Source of the DNA: Aquabacterium sp. A7-Y
GTDB taxonomy: Bacteria > Pseudomonadota > Gammaproteobacteria > Burkholderiales > Burkholderiaceae_C
Assembly: GCF_026153205.1 (NCBI RefSeq)
Contig: NZ_JAPFBW010000004.1
Coordinates: 62,001 to 126,000 of the forward strand
DNA: 64,000 nt
Direction: 5' to 3'
Shown here: one piece after another, positions 25,076-32,922 of the stretch
Layout of the letters: each line of letters begins with the position of its first letter
Numbering within the stretch: the first letter of the stretch is position 1
Program-made: the position numbers and the translations under genes
Notes under the pieces: generated by a model
What the model was told of the DNA's origin: nothing
Databases searched by the model: none
The model's input: the letters and a program-made list of their open reading frames with translations, nothing else

Positions 25076-26659
25076 TCATTGCCGCTCGGCCGCGCCGAGG
25101 TCGATGCCACCGACGCTGCGGCGCGGCACCGGCAGGCCCCTGGCGTCGAGCTGGTAGGTCACCGCGAGGTTGCGCACTGCCTGGGGCGACTCCTGGCCCG
25201 CGTTCACCACCGGGCTGCCGGCGAGCGGCTGCAGGGTCTGCAAGTCCACCGGCGGGGTGCGGCCGGTGATGAGGTTGGCGACGCCGTTGAGCGCGCCGCC
25301 CACCTGGTGCCAGAGACCGGCATCGGTCCAGCGCGCATCGATCCAGTTGCGACCCAGGTTGACGATGCCGCCCGAGGGGATGCCGTCGGCGTTGTCCTGC
25401 TTGTCGCGCATGCGCGGATACGGGATCGCGGCATCGAACAGGAAGACGTTGTTCCAGACCTCGGCGGTCTCTTCTGTGGTCGAGATCTGGAAGATCACGG
25501 CATAGTCGTCGCCCGTGATGTGCACCGTGTTGTTGAAGAAGTACAGCGTGCCCTTGCGGTAGCTGTCCTCGTTGCCGGCGTGGTCCCCACCGTAGTGGAT
25601 GGTGCTGCCCTTGCGGCCGTCCTTGACGATCTGGTTGCCATAGACGTAGGTGCGGCGGTAGGCCGGGTCGTCCTTGATCAGCACGTAGTAGTCCTCGGTC
25701 TCGACCAGGTCGAGCGCGCGGGCTCCGTCCTCGATGCGGTTGTAGCGGATCACCGGGCCCACCGAGCGGTCCTTCAGCGAGTTGCCCGCCGCGCCCGCGC
25801 GCATCGGGCCGTAGCGGTTGAACTCGTAGACCGTGCCCACGCTCTGGATGTAGGTGGTGTGGTTCAGTTGGATGCCCGCCACGCCGTTGCCGTGGAAATG
25901 GTTGCCGGCGATGCGCAGGTTGCGCGTGATCGTGAAGTCGCCCTCTTCCTTCGAGTTGCTGAAGATGGCCTGGGAGCAGTCATTGATCTCGTTGTCGGCG
26001 ATCGTGATGTTGTGGCCGCGCTCGATCCACACGCAGGCGCCGAACTCCACATACTCCCGGCGCTGGCCGAAGCTGTCGGTGAAGTGATTCCCGGGGCGGG
26101 CGCCGCGGATGTGCAGCCCGTCGATCTGGATGAAACGCGGGTAGGCCTGCCAGGCCTGCGTCTGCAGGCGGTTGACCAGGACCACCGAACGCGACTCGTG
26201 CAGCTCATGGCCGTAGGGCACGCCGCGGCGCGAGACCGCGTCCCGGCCGTCGAGGATGGGACGCTCGCCGTTGGGGCCGCGCACGCCGCACACGCGCACC
26301 GGCGCGTCGGCACGGCCCTGCGCAGCGATCACCACCTTGCCGTGGTAAGGCGTCGAGCGGTAGAAGACCCGCACCGTGTCGCCGGCCTTGAGCTGCTCCC
26401 AGGGCACCTGGTCGAGGTCGCTCAACTGTCCGGCGCGCGGTCCGACCTGGTAGTCCGTGCCGCTGCCCGGCTCGCAAGCGCTGATGCCGAGGATTTCGGC
26501 CGGGACTTCATGCCTGTCGGCAGCGTCGCCGGAGCCACCGCCACCGCCACCGCCGCCGCAAGCTGCGAGCAATGCCGCCAAGGCGATGGCACCGCTGGTG
26601 AGTGAGACAAAACGGCGCGCAGCCGCAGCAGGCAGGCGCCTGAACGTTTGTTGTTGCAT
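25076..26659 (-). CDS. Right-handed beta-helix lipoprotein
   Basis: This 527-residue exported protein has a lipobox: after the hydrophobic SGAIALAALLAAC the Cys is followed by eight Gly, a flexible tether at the membrane. The body is rich in short Asn/Ile strands typical of parallel beta-helices (NITIADNEINDCSQAIFSN, LRIAGNHFHGNGVAGIQLN, VIRYNRIEDGARALDL), as in pectate-lyase-like and NosD/CASH-type proteins. It ends with a segment, SPVVNAGQ and GGIDLGAAE, common in polysaccharide-active beta-helix proteins. A role in binding or cleaving a surface polysaccharide is likely; the substrate is unknown. It is monocistronic. Confidence 0.8.
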   Translation of the reverse strand: MQQQTFRRLPAAAARRFVSLTSGAIALAALLAACGGGGGGGGSGDAADRHEVPAEILGISACEPGSGTDYQVGPRAGQLSDLDQVPWEQLKAGDTVRVFYRSTPYHGKVVIAAQGRADAPVRVCGVRGPNGERPILDGRDAVSRRGVPYGHELHESRSVVLVNRLQTQAWQAYPRFIQIDGLHIRGARPGNHFTDSFGQRREYVEFGACVWIERGHNITIADNEINDCSQAIFSNSKEEGDFTITRNLRIAGNHFHGNGVAGIQLNHTTYIQSVGTVYEFNRYGPMRAGAAGNSLKDRSVGPVIRYNRIEDGARALDLVETEDYYVLIKDDPAYRRTYVYGNQIVKDGRKGSTIHYGGDHAGNEDSYRKGTLYFFNNTVHITGDDYAVIFQISTTEETAEVWNNVFLFDAAIPYPRMRDKQDNADGIPSGGIVNLGRNWIDARWTDAGLWHQVGGALNGVANLITGRTPPVDLQTLQPLAGSPVVNAGQESPQAVRNLAVTYQLDARGLPVPRRSVGGIDLGAAERQ

Positions 26660-27011
26660 CTTGATGTGTTCAGCCGCGACTGGCGTCGGCCGACCTTTCC
26701 CTGAGCGGCGAATTTAACATGCACTTTCACAACGGCGAGGCGGCTGGTCAGAGAAGGCTGTCACCCTGATCAACGGTCGAAATTGCCGACCGGACGGTTG
26801 AGACACCGGTCTCAAGGCCGCGGCAGCGTCTCGGCATCGCCGGGGCGACGGTAGCCGAGTCCGCTCCAGGCACGCACTGTCAGATCCTTCAGGAGCCCTC
26901 GGCGCCAGGCATCCCGCGTGAGATCGTGCACACCCTGTCATCGCCGCCCGTCCGCAAGGGCAGCGCTTGCGGCCGTCATAACATCCGCGACCGCTCACAC
27001 GCCACCCCGCC
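26660..27011. other. Intergenic region without a gene; one 18-bp palindrome
   Basis: I see no supported gene in these 352 bp between two divergent genes. The only clear structure is a perfect inverted repeat, TTGAGAC-ACCG-GTCTCAA, at 26798-26815, which looks like an operator. No convincing sigma-70 promoter was found on either strand. Confidence 0.4.
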
Positions 27012-28568
27012 ATGACCCACCCCGACTTCATCGACGTCCAGCTCGAGCGCCCTTTCGCGATCGGCCCCCGGCCCTGCAACGCGCTGGCGACCTGGTTCGT
27101 GGCCGCGCTGGCCGAGCGCGCGCTGCAGGCCGGATCGCCGGCGAGCCTGCCGGCCGACGCACTGCGACGCCGCATCGGCAACGAAGCGGCCTATCCGATG
27201 GCCGTCACCCGGCTGTTCCGGCTCTGTGAAGCCGCCGGCGTGCAGATCGGCTGGGGTCCCGGCGGCCCGGCCGCGCCGACTGGACTCAGCCTGCACGGCC
27301 GCAAACATGGCCCCTTCTGGGTGGCGCCGGGCCAGGCGCGACGTTTGCGGTTCTGGCTGGGCGAGCGCCGCCTGCGCCTGCCGGCGCTGCGCCAGCACCT
27401 CTTGGCCGCGTGCGCCGACCCGGAAACTGCCGCAGGCACACCGGCGCCGACGGGGGACGGCCGCTTCTGGTTCTCCTTCCTGCAGGCCCGCCAGCAGGCG
27501 GAAGAAGGCGGATCGGTCCCGCCGGCCGCGGCCCTGCCCTCGCTGTCCGGTCTGGCAGCGCTGGCCCAGGGTCCCGGTGCCGACCTGCAGCAGGCCTGGG
27601 CGCTGTTCGCGCTGGCGCGCCAGGCGCGCCGGCGCGACGCGACCGGCTCCGCCCGCGAGGCCTTGCAGCGGGCCCTGGCCGCGACCGAGGCGCAGGCCCG
27701 CCAGCCGCGCCGGGAGGCGGTGCGCGGGCTCTGCCACCTGGGGCTGGCCTGGTGCGCCTACCAGGACAGACGTTACGGCGAGGCCCAGGCGCTGCTGGAC
27801 CGCGGCCTCAAGCCCGCCGAGGGCGCCGTCTGGCAGCACAACCCGCGTCTGCGCGCAGAACGGCTCAACCTGCAGGCGCTGTTGCTGAAGAGCCGCCTCA
27901 GCCGGCCAGCCGGCAAGCCGGTGGCGACGGCCGATGCGGCCCGTGTCATCGCGGGCTTCGAGGAGGCGCTGGTGTGCGCCATCGAGGCGGATTCCTTCAC
28001 GCTGGTGGAGAGCATCGCTTCCAACCTGGGGTATGCGATCTGGCTGCTTCAGCTCGGCGCGGCTGGCGACGCCCCGGACGGCGAGGCGCAGCGGGTCGAC
28101 GCGATCCGCTGGCTGCTGCTCAGCGAGTGGTACCGGCGCCGCCACGCCCTGGCCGCCGGTTCGCTGTCCAATCTGTTGAGCGTGTGCCGCATCGCGCGCG
28201 GCGGCCTGCCCTATGCGGCGCCCTCCGCCACCGGCACGACAACGCCGCTGAAGCTGGCGACGCTGCGGCAGCAGCTGGGCCCCTTCGGGGAGTTGCTGGG
28301 CGTGCCGCCGGGCAGCGACGACTGGTCCCTCGTCACCTCCGCCCTGCTGGACGAAGTGCGCGCGCAGCCCGAGGCCCACGGCCGGCTGGAGACGGCCGGG
28401 GTGATGCTGGAGCACCTGTGGCAGCTGTGCCGGCGCGCTCACGCGGCCGCCGGCGGCGTGGCGCCTCTGCTCACCGAGCTGCGCTGCCTCGTCGCAGCCA
28501 TGAACGCCGTGGACCGCGGCTTTTTCGCGCAGGAGTTGCGCAGCCTCGAAGCGAGCGGCCTGTCGTGA
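27012..28568 (+). CDS. Protein of unknown function with TPR-like helices
   Basis: I do not recognise this 518-residue protein. It lacks a signal peptide and membrane segments. Residues 15-130 are a mixed segment whose LPADALRRRIGNEAAYPMAVTRLFRLCEAAGV stretch could be a winged-helix fold. From about residue 190 it is almost all helix, with an Ala/Arg-rich pattern like tetratricopeptide repeats (AWALFALARQARRRDATG, LGLAWCAYQDRRYGEAQALLDRGL). A regulator or scaffold is plausible. No good ribosome site is seen before the ATG at 27012, so the start is uncertain. Confidence 0.65.
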   Translation: MTHPDFIDVQLERPFAIGPRPCNALATWFVAALAERALQAGSPASLPADALRRRIGNEAAYPMAVTRLFRLCEAAGVQIGWGPGGPAAPTGLSLHGRKHGPFWVAPGQARRLRFWLGERRLRLPALRQHLLAACADPETAAGTPAPTGDGRFWFSFLQARQQAEEGGSVPPAAALPSLSGLAALAQGPGADLQQAWALFALARQARRRDATGSAREALQRALAATEAQARQPRREAVRGLCHLGLAWCAYQDRRYGEAQALLDRGLKPAEGAVWQHNPRLRAERLNLQALLLKSRLSRPAGKPVATADAARVIAGFEEALVCAIEADSFTLVESIASNLGYAIWLLQLGAAGDAPDGEAQRVDAIRWLLLSEWYRRRHALAAGSLSNLLSVCRIARGGLPYAAPSATGTTTPLKLATLRQQLGPFGELLGVPPGSDDWSLVTSALLDEVRAQPEAHGRLETAGVMLEHLWQLCRRAHAAAGGVAPLLTELRCLVAAMNAVDRGFFAQELRSLEASGLS

Positions 28569-28771
28569 AGCTGCTCCCGGCCGCGATGCCGGGCTGGGTG
28601 GCGACCTCGGGATCGCAACGGCTTGCCTATGCTTGCCAGCTGCGGCCCGGCTGAGCGCAGGCTGCCCTTCCGGGCAGTAAACACCGGCGGTGACCGCCTC
28701 TGCCGCCCGCCTGGGCGCGCCGCTTGCTGCCGGCTTGCTCACTGACCACCCACAAGCTTCAGGAGATCCGC

Positions 28772-29503
28772 ATGCCGACCGTGCCGCACACCCCCCTCGC
28801 CGCCCTGCTCTCGGTTGCCGCCCTCGGCGCCCAGGCCGTGCCGCTGACGCCCCCGGACACCATGCTGGAGGCCACGCCCGCCTCGATCGCCGACCGTCCC
28901 TCGCTGGCCGGCACCGTGGTCGCCGATGCCGTCGCCGATTTCAGCTACGCCGATTTCGACCTCGGCCCGCCCCCCATCGAGGACCGCCAGGTCACCGGCC
29001 AGTTGCAGTCGCGTGTGGTGCGTTCCTCGCTCGACGGCACGCTGGACTTCTACTGGCGCGTGACGCTGGACGCGAACTCGGACCCGGCCTGGGACTTCCG
29101 CGTCATGCTGGACGGCGTCTACAACGCCGCCTTCTCCTACGATGCCGGCTGGCGCACGGACGAGCCCGGAACGATGGCCCCCAGCTACCTGCACCGCTGG
29201 GACGAGCTGGCCCTCCCCGTCTCGCGCCAGCCGGGCAGCGTGGACTTCAGCTTCGCCGCCGGCGACGAGCCGCTCGCCGCCGGCGCCTCGACCTACTTCT
29301 TTTTCCTTGACACCGATGCCACGGCCTTTGCCGAGACCGGCAGCGTGAGCCTGGGTCGCAACATCGTCGGCCGGCCGATTTCCGACACCCTCACCACCTT
29401 CGCGCCGGCGGTGCCCGAGCCGTCCACCTATGCACTGCTCGCGGCCGGCGGCCTGGGCCTGTGGCTGCAGGCTCGCCGGCGCCAGCGTCGCAGCGCGGAC
29501 TGA
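28772..29503 (+). CDS. PEP-CTERM sorting-domain protein
   Basis: This 243-residue exported protein has a signal peptide (TPLAALLSVAALGAQA) after an AGGAG site. The C terminus carries the PEP-CTERM sorting signal: VPEPSTYALLAAGGLGLWL, then the basic RRRQRR tail. Such proteins are cut and anchored by an exosortase (EpsH/XrtA) and usually occur in species that make exopolysaccharide. The central 170 residues are a beta-rich domain with no known relative. No exosortase gene lies in this window. Confidence 0.88.
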   Translation: MPTVPHTPLAALLSVAALGAQAVPLTPPDTMLEATPASIADRPSLAGTVVADAVADFSYADFDLGPPPIEDRQVTGQLQSRVVRSSLDGTLDFYWRVTLDANSDPAWDFRVMLDGVYNAAFSYDAGWRTDEPGTMAPSYLHRWDELALPVSRQPGSVDFSFAAGDEPLAAGASTYFFFLDTDATAFAETGSVSLGRNIVGRPISDTLTTFAPAVPEPSTYALLAAGGLGLWLQARRRQRRSAD

Positions 29504-29516
29504 AGGCCGCGAGGCC

Positions 29517-30554
29517 TCAGCCGGCCACCGGCTCGGCCTCCACCGCCGGCCACGCGGCCGGCGCGGCCTCCTCCCCGCCGTGCGCGGCGAAACGCTCCGC
29601 CTGCTCGCACCGCAGCACGCCGAGCTGGACCAGGTGCAAGGTCGAACGCCGCTGGATCAGGTCGTTGTTGGCGAACAGCTCCGCCACCCAGTCCACGAAC
29701 ACGCGCAGCCGTGTCGTCAGGTGGCGGTTGGGCGGATAGATCACGTGGATGGGCTTGGGCTCCGCCATCCACTGGCACAACACCGGCTGCAGCGCACCGC
29801 TGCTGAGGTGCTGCTGCACCATGAAGGTGGGCACCTGGATGATGCCCATGCCGGCCAGGCCCGCCGCGAGATAGGCATTGCTGTCGTTGACCGACACGCG
29901 GTAGCTGCCCTTGACCTGCACTCTTTCGCCGTCCTTGGCGAACACGAAGTTCTTGTAGCGCCCCCCTGAAAGGAAGTAGCTCACCATCGTGTGCTGCTCC
30001 TCCAGCTCGGAGGGGTGGCGCGGCTGGCCGTGCTTCTGCAGGTAGACCGGGCTGGCGCAGGCGATGGACTGCACCTCGCCGATACGCCGGGCGATCATGG
30101 ACGGGTCGGTCAGCTCCCCGGCGCGCAGCGCGCAATCGACGTTGTCGCCGATCAGGTCGACCGGCCGGTCGCTCACGCCCATGTCGACCTGGATCTTGGG
30201 ATAACGCTCGAGAAAGTCGGGCAGCGCCGGCAACACCACCAGGGTGGCGACGCTGGCCGGCACCTCGATGCGCAGGCGACCGCCCGGGCAGGCGCGCGCG
30301 TTGTACATCGTCGTATCGATGTCGTCGAGTTCGGTGATCAGGCGCGCGGCGCGCTCGTAATACGCAGCCCCCTCGGAGGTCACGGTGACACGCCGCGTGG
30401 TGCGGTGCAGCAGCTTGGTGTGCAGGTGCGACTCCAGCGTCTGCACCAGCTTGGTCACGGTGGGCTTGGGGGTCTGGAGCAGGTCGGCGGCCTTGGTGAA
30501 GCTGCCCGTCTCGGCCACGCGCAGGAAGGCGCGCATTGCGGCAAGTTGGTCCAT
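29517..30554 (-). CDS. LysR-family regulator next to the RND efflux operon
   Basis: This 345-residue LysR protein starts at MDQLAAMRAFLRVAE; GGAGGAAAG stands right before the ATG. The helix-turn-helix is residues 18-45 (SFTKAADLLQTPKPTVTKLVQTLESHL). The effector domain follows, and about 40 extra residues rich in Ala and Glu close the protein. It is divergent from the llpE-like gene and the pump operon, the arrangement of BpeT/CeoR in Burkholderia, where the regulator activates BpeEF-OprC or CeoAB-OpcM. Control of this pump is inferred from that synteny. Confidence 0.9.
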   Translation of the reverse strand: MDQLAAMRAFLRVAETGSFTKAADLLQTPKPTVTKLVQTLESHLHTKLLHRTTRRVTVTSEGAAYYERAARLITELDDIDTTMYNARACPGGRLRIEVPASVATLVVLPALPDFLERYPKIQVDMGVSDRPVDLIGDNVDCALRAGELTDPSMIARRIGEVQSIACASPVYLQKHGQPRHPSELEEQHTMVSYFLSGGRYKNFVFAKDGERVQVKGSYRVSVNDSNAYLAAGLAGMGIIQVPTFMVQQHLSSGALQPVLCQWMAEPKPIHVIYPPNRHLTTRLRVFVDWVAELFANNDLIQRRSTLHLVQLGVLRCEQAERFAAHGGEEAAPAAWPAVEAEPVAG

Positions 30555-30697
30555 CTTTCCTCCGTCGGCAAGCCCGGTGGGCACCAGGCCAGCGGCGATT
30601 ATTCATCCATAGAAATAAAGAAACCAAGAACTTCGTATTTATTCGGCGTAAGCAAAACCATATCGTTTGCCGCAGTGCAACACAAGCCCGGCCAACG
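30555..30697. promoter_or_regulatory. Divergent AT-rich regulator/pump control region
   Basis: This 143-bp gap between the LysR gene and the llpE-like gene is AT-rich and includes the dyad TTATT-N10-AATAA at 30599-30618, a LysR-box-like arrangement. Promoters for both directions must lie here; I cannot assign -35 and -10 boxes with confidence. Confidence 0.4.
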
Positions 30698-31549
30698 ATG
30701 CGCTCCGCCCCCTCCTCCCGCCCACAAAGCCCGTTCGGTGAGCCCGCCGACATCCGCGATGAACAGCTCGGCCTGGGCCCGTCGCGCCGTGTCGGGTTGA
30801 GGGTCTACGGCCGGCGTGACCGCCGCCCGGCGCTCGCGGAGTCCTGGCCGCTGGTGCTGCACTTCCACGGCGGCGCTTTTGTCGGCGGATCGCTGGACAG
30901 CGGTGCGGTGGTCGCGCGCCTGCTGGCGCTTGCTGGCGCGGTGGTGGTCTCGGTGGACTACCCGCTGGCCCCCGGCGCGCCCTTCCCGCAGCCCCTCGAA
31001 GTCGGCTATCGCGCGCTGCTGTGGGCCTGGGCCGCGAGGGTCCGGCTGGCCGGCCGGCGAGCCCGGCTGATGGTGGCCGGCGAGGAGGCCGGCGGCAATC
31101 TGGCAGCCGCGCTGTGCGCGGTCGCACGTGACCGCGATGCGCCGCCGCTGGCCGCCCAGGTGCTGCTGTCGCCGATGCTGGACCCCTGCCTGGGCACCGG
31201 CTCGGCGCGCCAGGCCGAAGCCGGCCTCAACGGCTGCCGCTGGGCGGCCGGCTGGCGCCACTACCTGGGCCCGGGCGGCGAGGCCGATCACCCCTATGCG
31301 GTGCCCGGACTGGCGCGTCGCATGAACGGACTGCCGGCGGCCCTGGCCATCACGGCGCCCGGCGACCCCTTCCATGACGAGACGCTGGCCTACACGCGTC
31401 GGCTGCGCGCCGCCGGCATCGCGGCCGAGGACTGCGTGATGGACGGGGCCCGCATCGCGCCGGGCAGCTGGGACGAGGTCACGACGCTGGAAGCGCCCTG
31501 GATCCCCCGGCTGCTGCAGCGGCTGCGGCGTTTTCTGCAGACCGGCTGA
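30698..31549 (+). CDS. llpE: LlpE-like alpha/beta hydrolase-fold protein, catalytic residues lost
   Basis: This 283-residue protein is related to hormone-sensitive-lipase-type esterases: oxyanion segment LHFHGGAFVGGS near residue 50 and VSVDYPLAPGAPFPQP near 85. At the nucleophile elbow, where the family has GDSAGG, it reads AGEEAGGN, so the catalytic Ser is a Glu. The usual acidic DPxxD region is PGDPFHDE, while the expected catalytic His near the C terminus is absent (DGARIAPGSWD). An llpE gene of unknown need precedes the BpeEF-OprC and CeoAB-OpcM pump genes of Burkholderia, and here too it starts the operon, 65 bp before the adaptor gene. It is probably a pseudoenzyme. Confidence 0.8.
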   Translation: MRSAPSSRPQSPFGEPADIRDEQLGLGPSRRVGLRVYGRRDRRPALAESWPLVLHFHGGAFVGGSLDSGAVVARLLALAGAVVVSVDYPLAPGAPFPQPLEVGYRALLWAWAARVRLAGRRARLMVAGEEAGGNLAAALCAVARDRDAPPLAAQVLLSPMLDPCLGTGSARQAEAGLNGCRWAAGWRHYLGPGGEADHPYAVPGLARRMNGLPAALAITAPGDPFHDETLAYTRRLRAAGIAAEDCVMDGARIAPGSWDEVTTLEAPWIPRLLQRLRRFLQTG

Positions 31550-31614
31550 CCCGCGCCCCGAATTCCGATCACCTGCTCCTTCACCTCAGAACGACACACT
31601 CTCAGGAGTTTTTC

Positions 31615-32901
31615 ATGAGCCTCCCGCTCGACCCTCACTCGCCGCCCGCGACGGCATCACCTTCCTCTGCGTCTGCTCGGTCCGCTGCGCGCGGCCGGCG
31701 ACGCCAACTCTGGGCCCTGGGCGGCCTGGTCGCGGCCCTGGCCGGCGGCGGCGCCGCGGTGCTGGGCCTGTCCTCCCCCAGCGCCGAAGCCAACGCCCCG
31801 GCCGCACCGCCGCCGGCCACACCGGTCTCGGTGGCACCGGCGCTGCAACGCAGCGTGGCCGCCTGGCACGAGTTCTCCGGCCGCCTTGAAGCGGTCGAGC
31901 GGGTCGACATCCGCCCGCGCGTGGCCGGCACGGTGCAGGCCGTGCACTTCCGCGAGGGCGCACTCGTCAAGGCCGGTGAACTGCTCGTCACGCTGGACCC
32001 GGCGCCCTATGCCGCCGAAGTCGAACGGCTGGACGCCCAGGTTGCGGCGGCGCAGGCCCGCGTCTCGCATGCCGCCAGCGAGCTGCAGCGCTCGCAACGC
32101 CTCTGGCAGGAGCGCGCCATCGCCCAACGCGAGCTGGACGAACGCGAGAACGCCGCCCGCGAGGCGGAGGCCAACCTGCGCTCGGCCCGCGCCGCGCTTC
32201 AGGCGGCCCGTCTCAACCTCGGCTACACCCAGGTGCGCGCCCCGGTGGCGGGGCGTGTCGGCCGGCTTGAGGTCACGGTGGGCAACCTGGTGGCCGCGGG
32301 CGCCTCGGCCCCGGTGCTGACCACGCTGGTGTCGGTGAGCCCGATCTACGCCAGCTTCGAGGCCGACGAACAGGTGGTGCTGCGCGCGCTGCGCCAGCTC
32401 CCCGGCGGCGGCTCGGCGCGCAGCCAGCTCGCGCGCATCCCGGTGCGCATGGGCACCGCCGAAAGCGCCGACCTGCCGCATGCCGGCCAGCTGCAGCTGG
32501 TCGACAACCAGGTCGACGCACGCAGCGGCACGGTGCGCGTGCGTGCCGTCTTCGACAACGCCGACGGCAGCCTGATGCCGGGCCAGTTCGCGCGCCTGCG
32601 CATGGGCCAGCCCAGCGAGCAGCCGGCGGTACTGATCAGCGAGCGCGCCATCGGCACCGACCAGAGCAAGAAGTTCGTGCTGGTGGTCGGCGCGGACAAC
32701 ACCGCCAGCTACCGGGAAGTGACGCTGGGCCCGAGCATCGACGGCCTGCGTGTCGTCGCCTCGGGCCTGAAGGCCGGCGAACGCATCGTCGTCAACGGCC
32801 TGCAGCGCGTGCGCCCGGGGGCGCAGGTCGCCCCGCAGCCGGTGGAGATGGACGCGCGCGCCCAGCAGCAGGCCGGCGGCCGTGGCGCCACCCGGTCCTG
32901 A
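31615..32901 (+). CDS. RND efflux periplasmic adaptor protein
   Basis: This 428-residue membrane-fusion protein links the inner-membrane pump to the outer-membrane channel. A single membrane anchor (LWALGGLVAALAGGGAAVLGL, residues 32-52) replaces a lipobox. The lipoyl half-motif RVAGTVQAVHFREGALVKAGELLVTLD is at about 100-126, followed by a long coiled-coil hairpin (ERLDAQVAAAQARVSHAASELQRSQ) and the second half-motif RAPVAGRVGRLEVTVGNLV. CAGGAG precedes the start. It resembles MexE/BpeE/CeoA. Confidence 0.95.
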   Translation: MSLPLDPHSPPATASPSSASARSAARGRRRQLWALGGLVAALAGGGAAVLGLSSPSAEANAPAAPPPATPVSVAPALQRSVAAWHEFSGRLEAVERVDIRPRVAGTVQAVHFREGALVKAGELLVTLDPAPYAAEVERLDAQVAAAQARVSHAASELQRSQRLWQERAIAQRELDERENAAREAEANLRSARAALQAARLNLGYTQVRAPVAGRVGRLEVTVGNLVAAGASAPVLTTLVSVSPIYASFEADEQVVLRALRQLPGGGSARSQLARIPVRMGTAESADLPHAGQLQLVDNQVDARSGTVRVRAVFDNADGSLMPGQFARLRMGQPSEQPAVLISERAIGTDQSKKFVLVVGADNTASYREVTLGPSIDGLRVVASGLKAGERIVVNGLQRVRPGAQVAPQPVEMDARAQQQAGGRGATRS

Positions 32902-32922
32902 TCGCACCCCAGGGAGTCCAAC

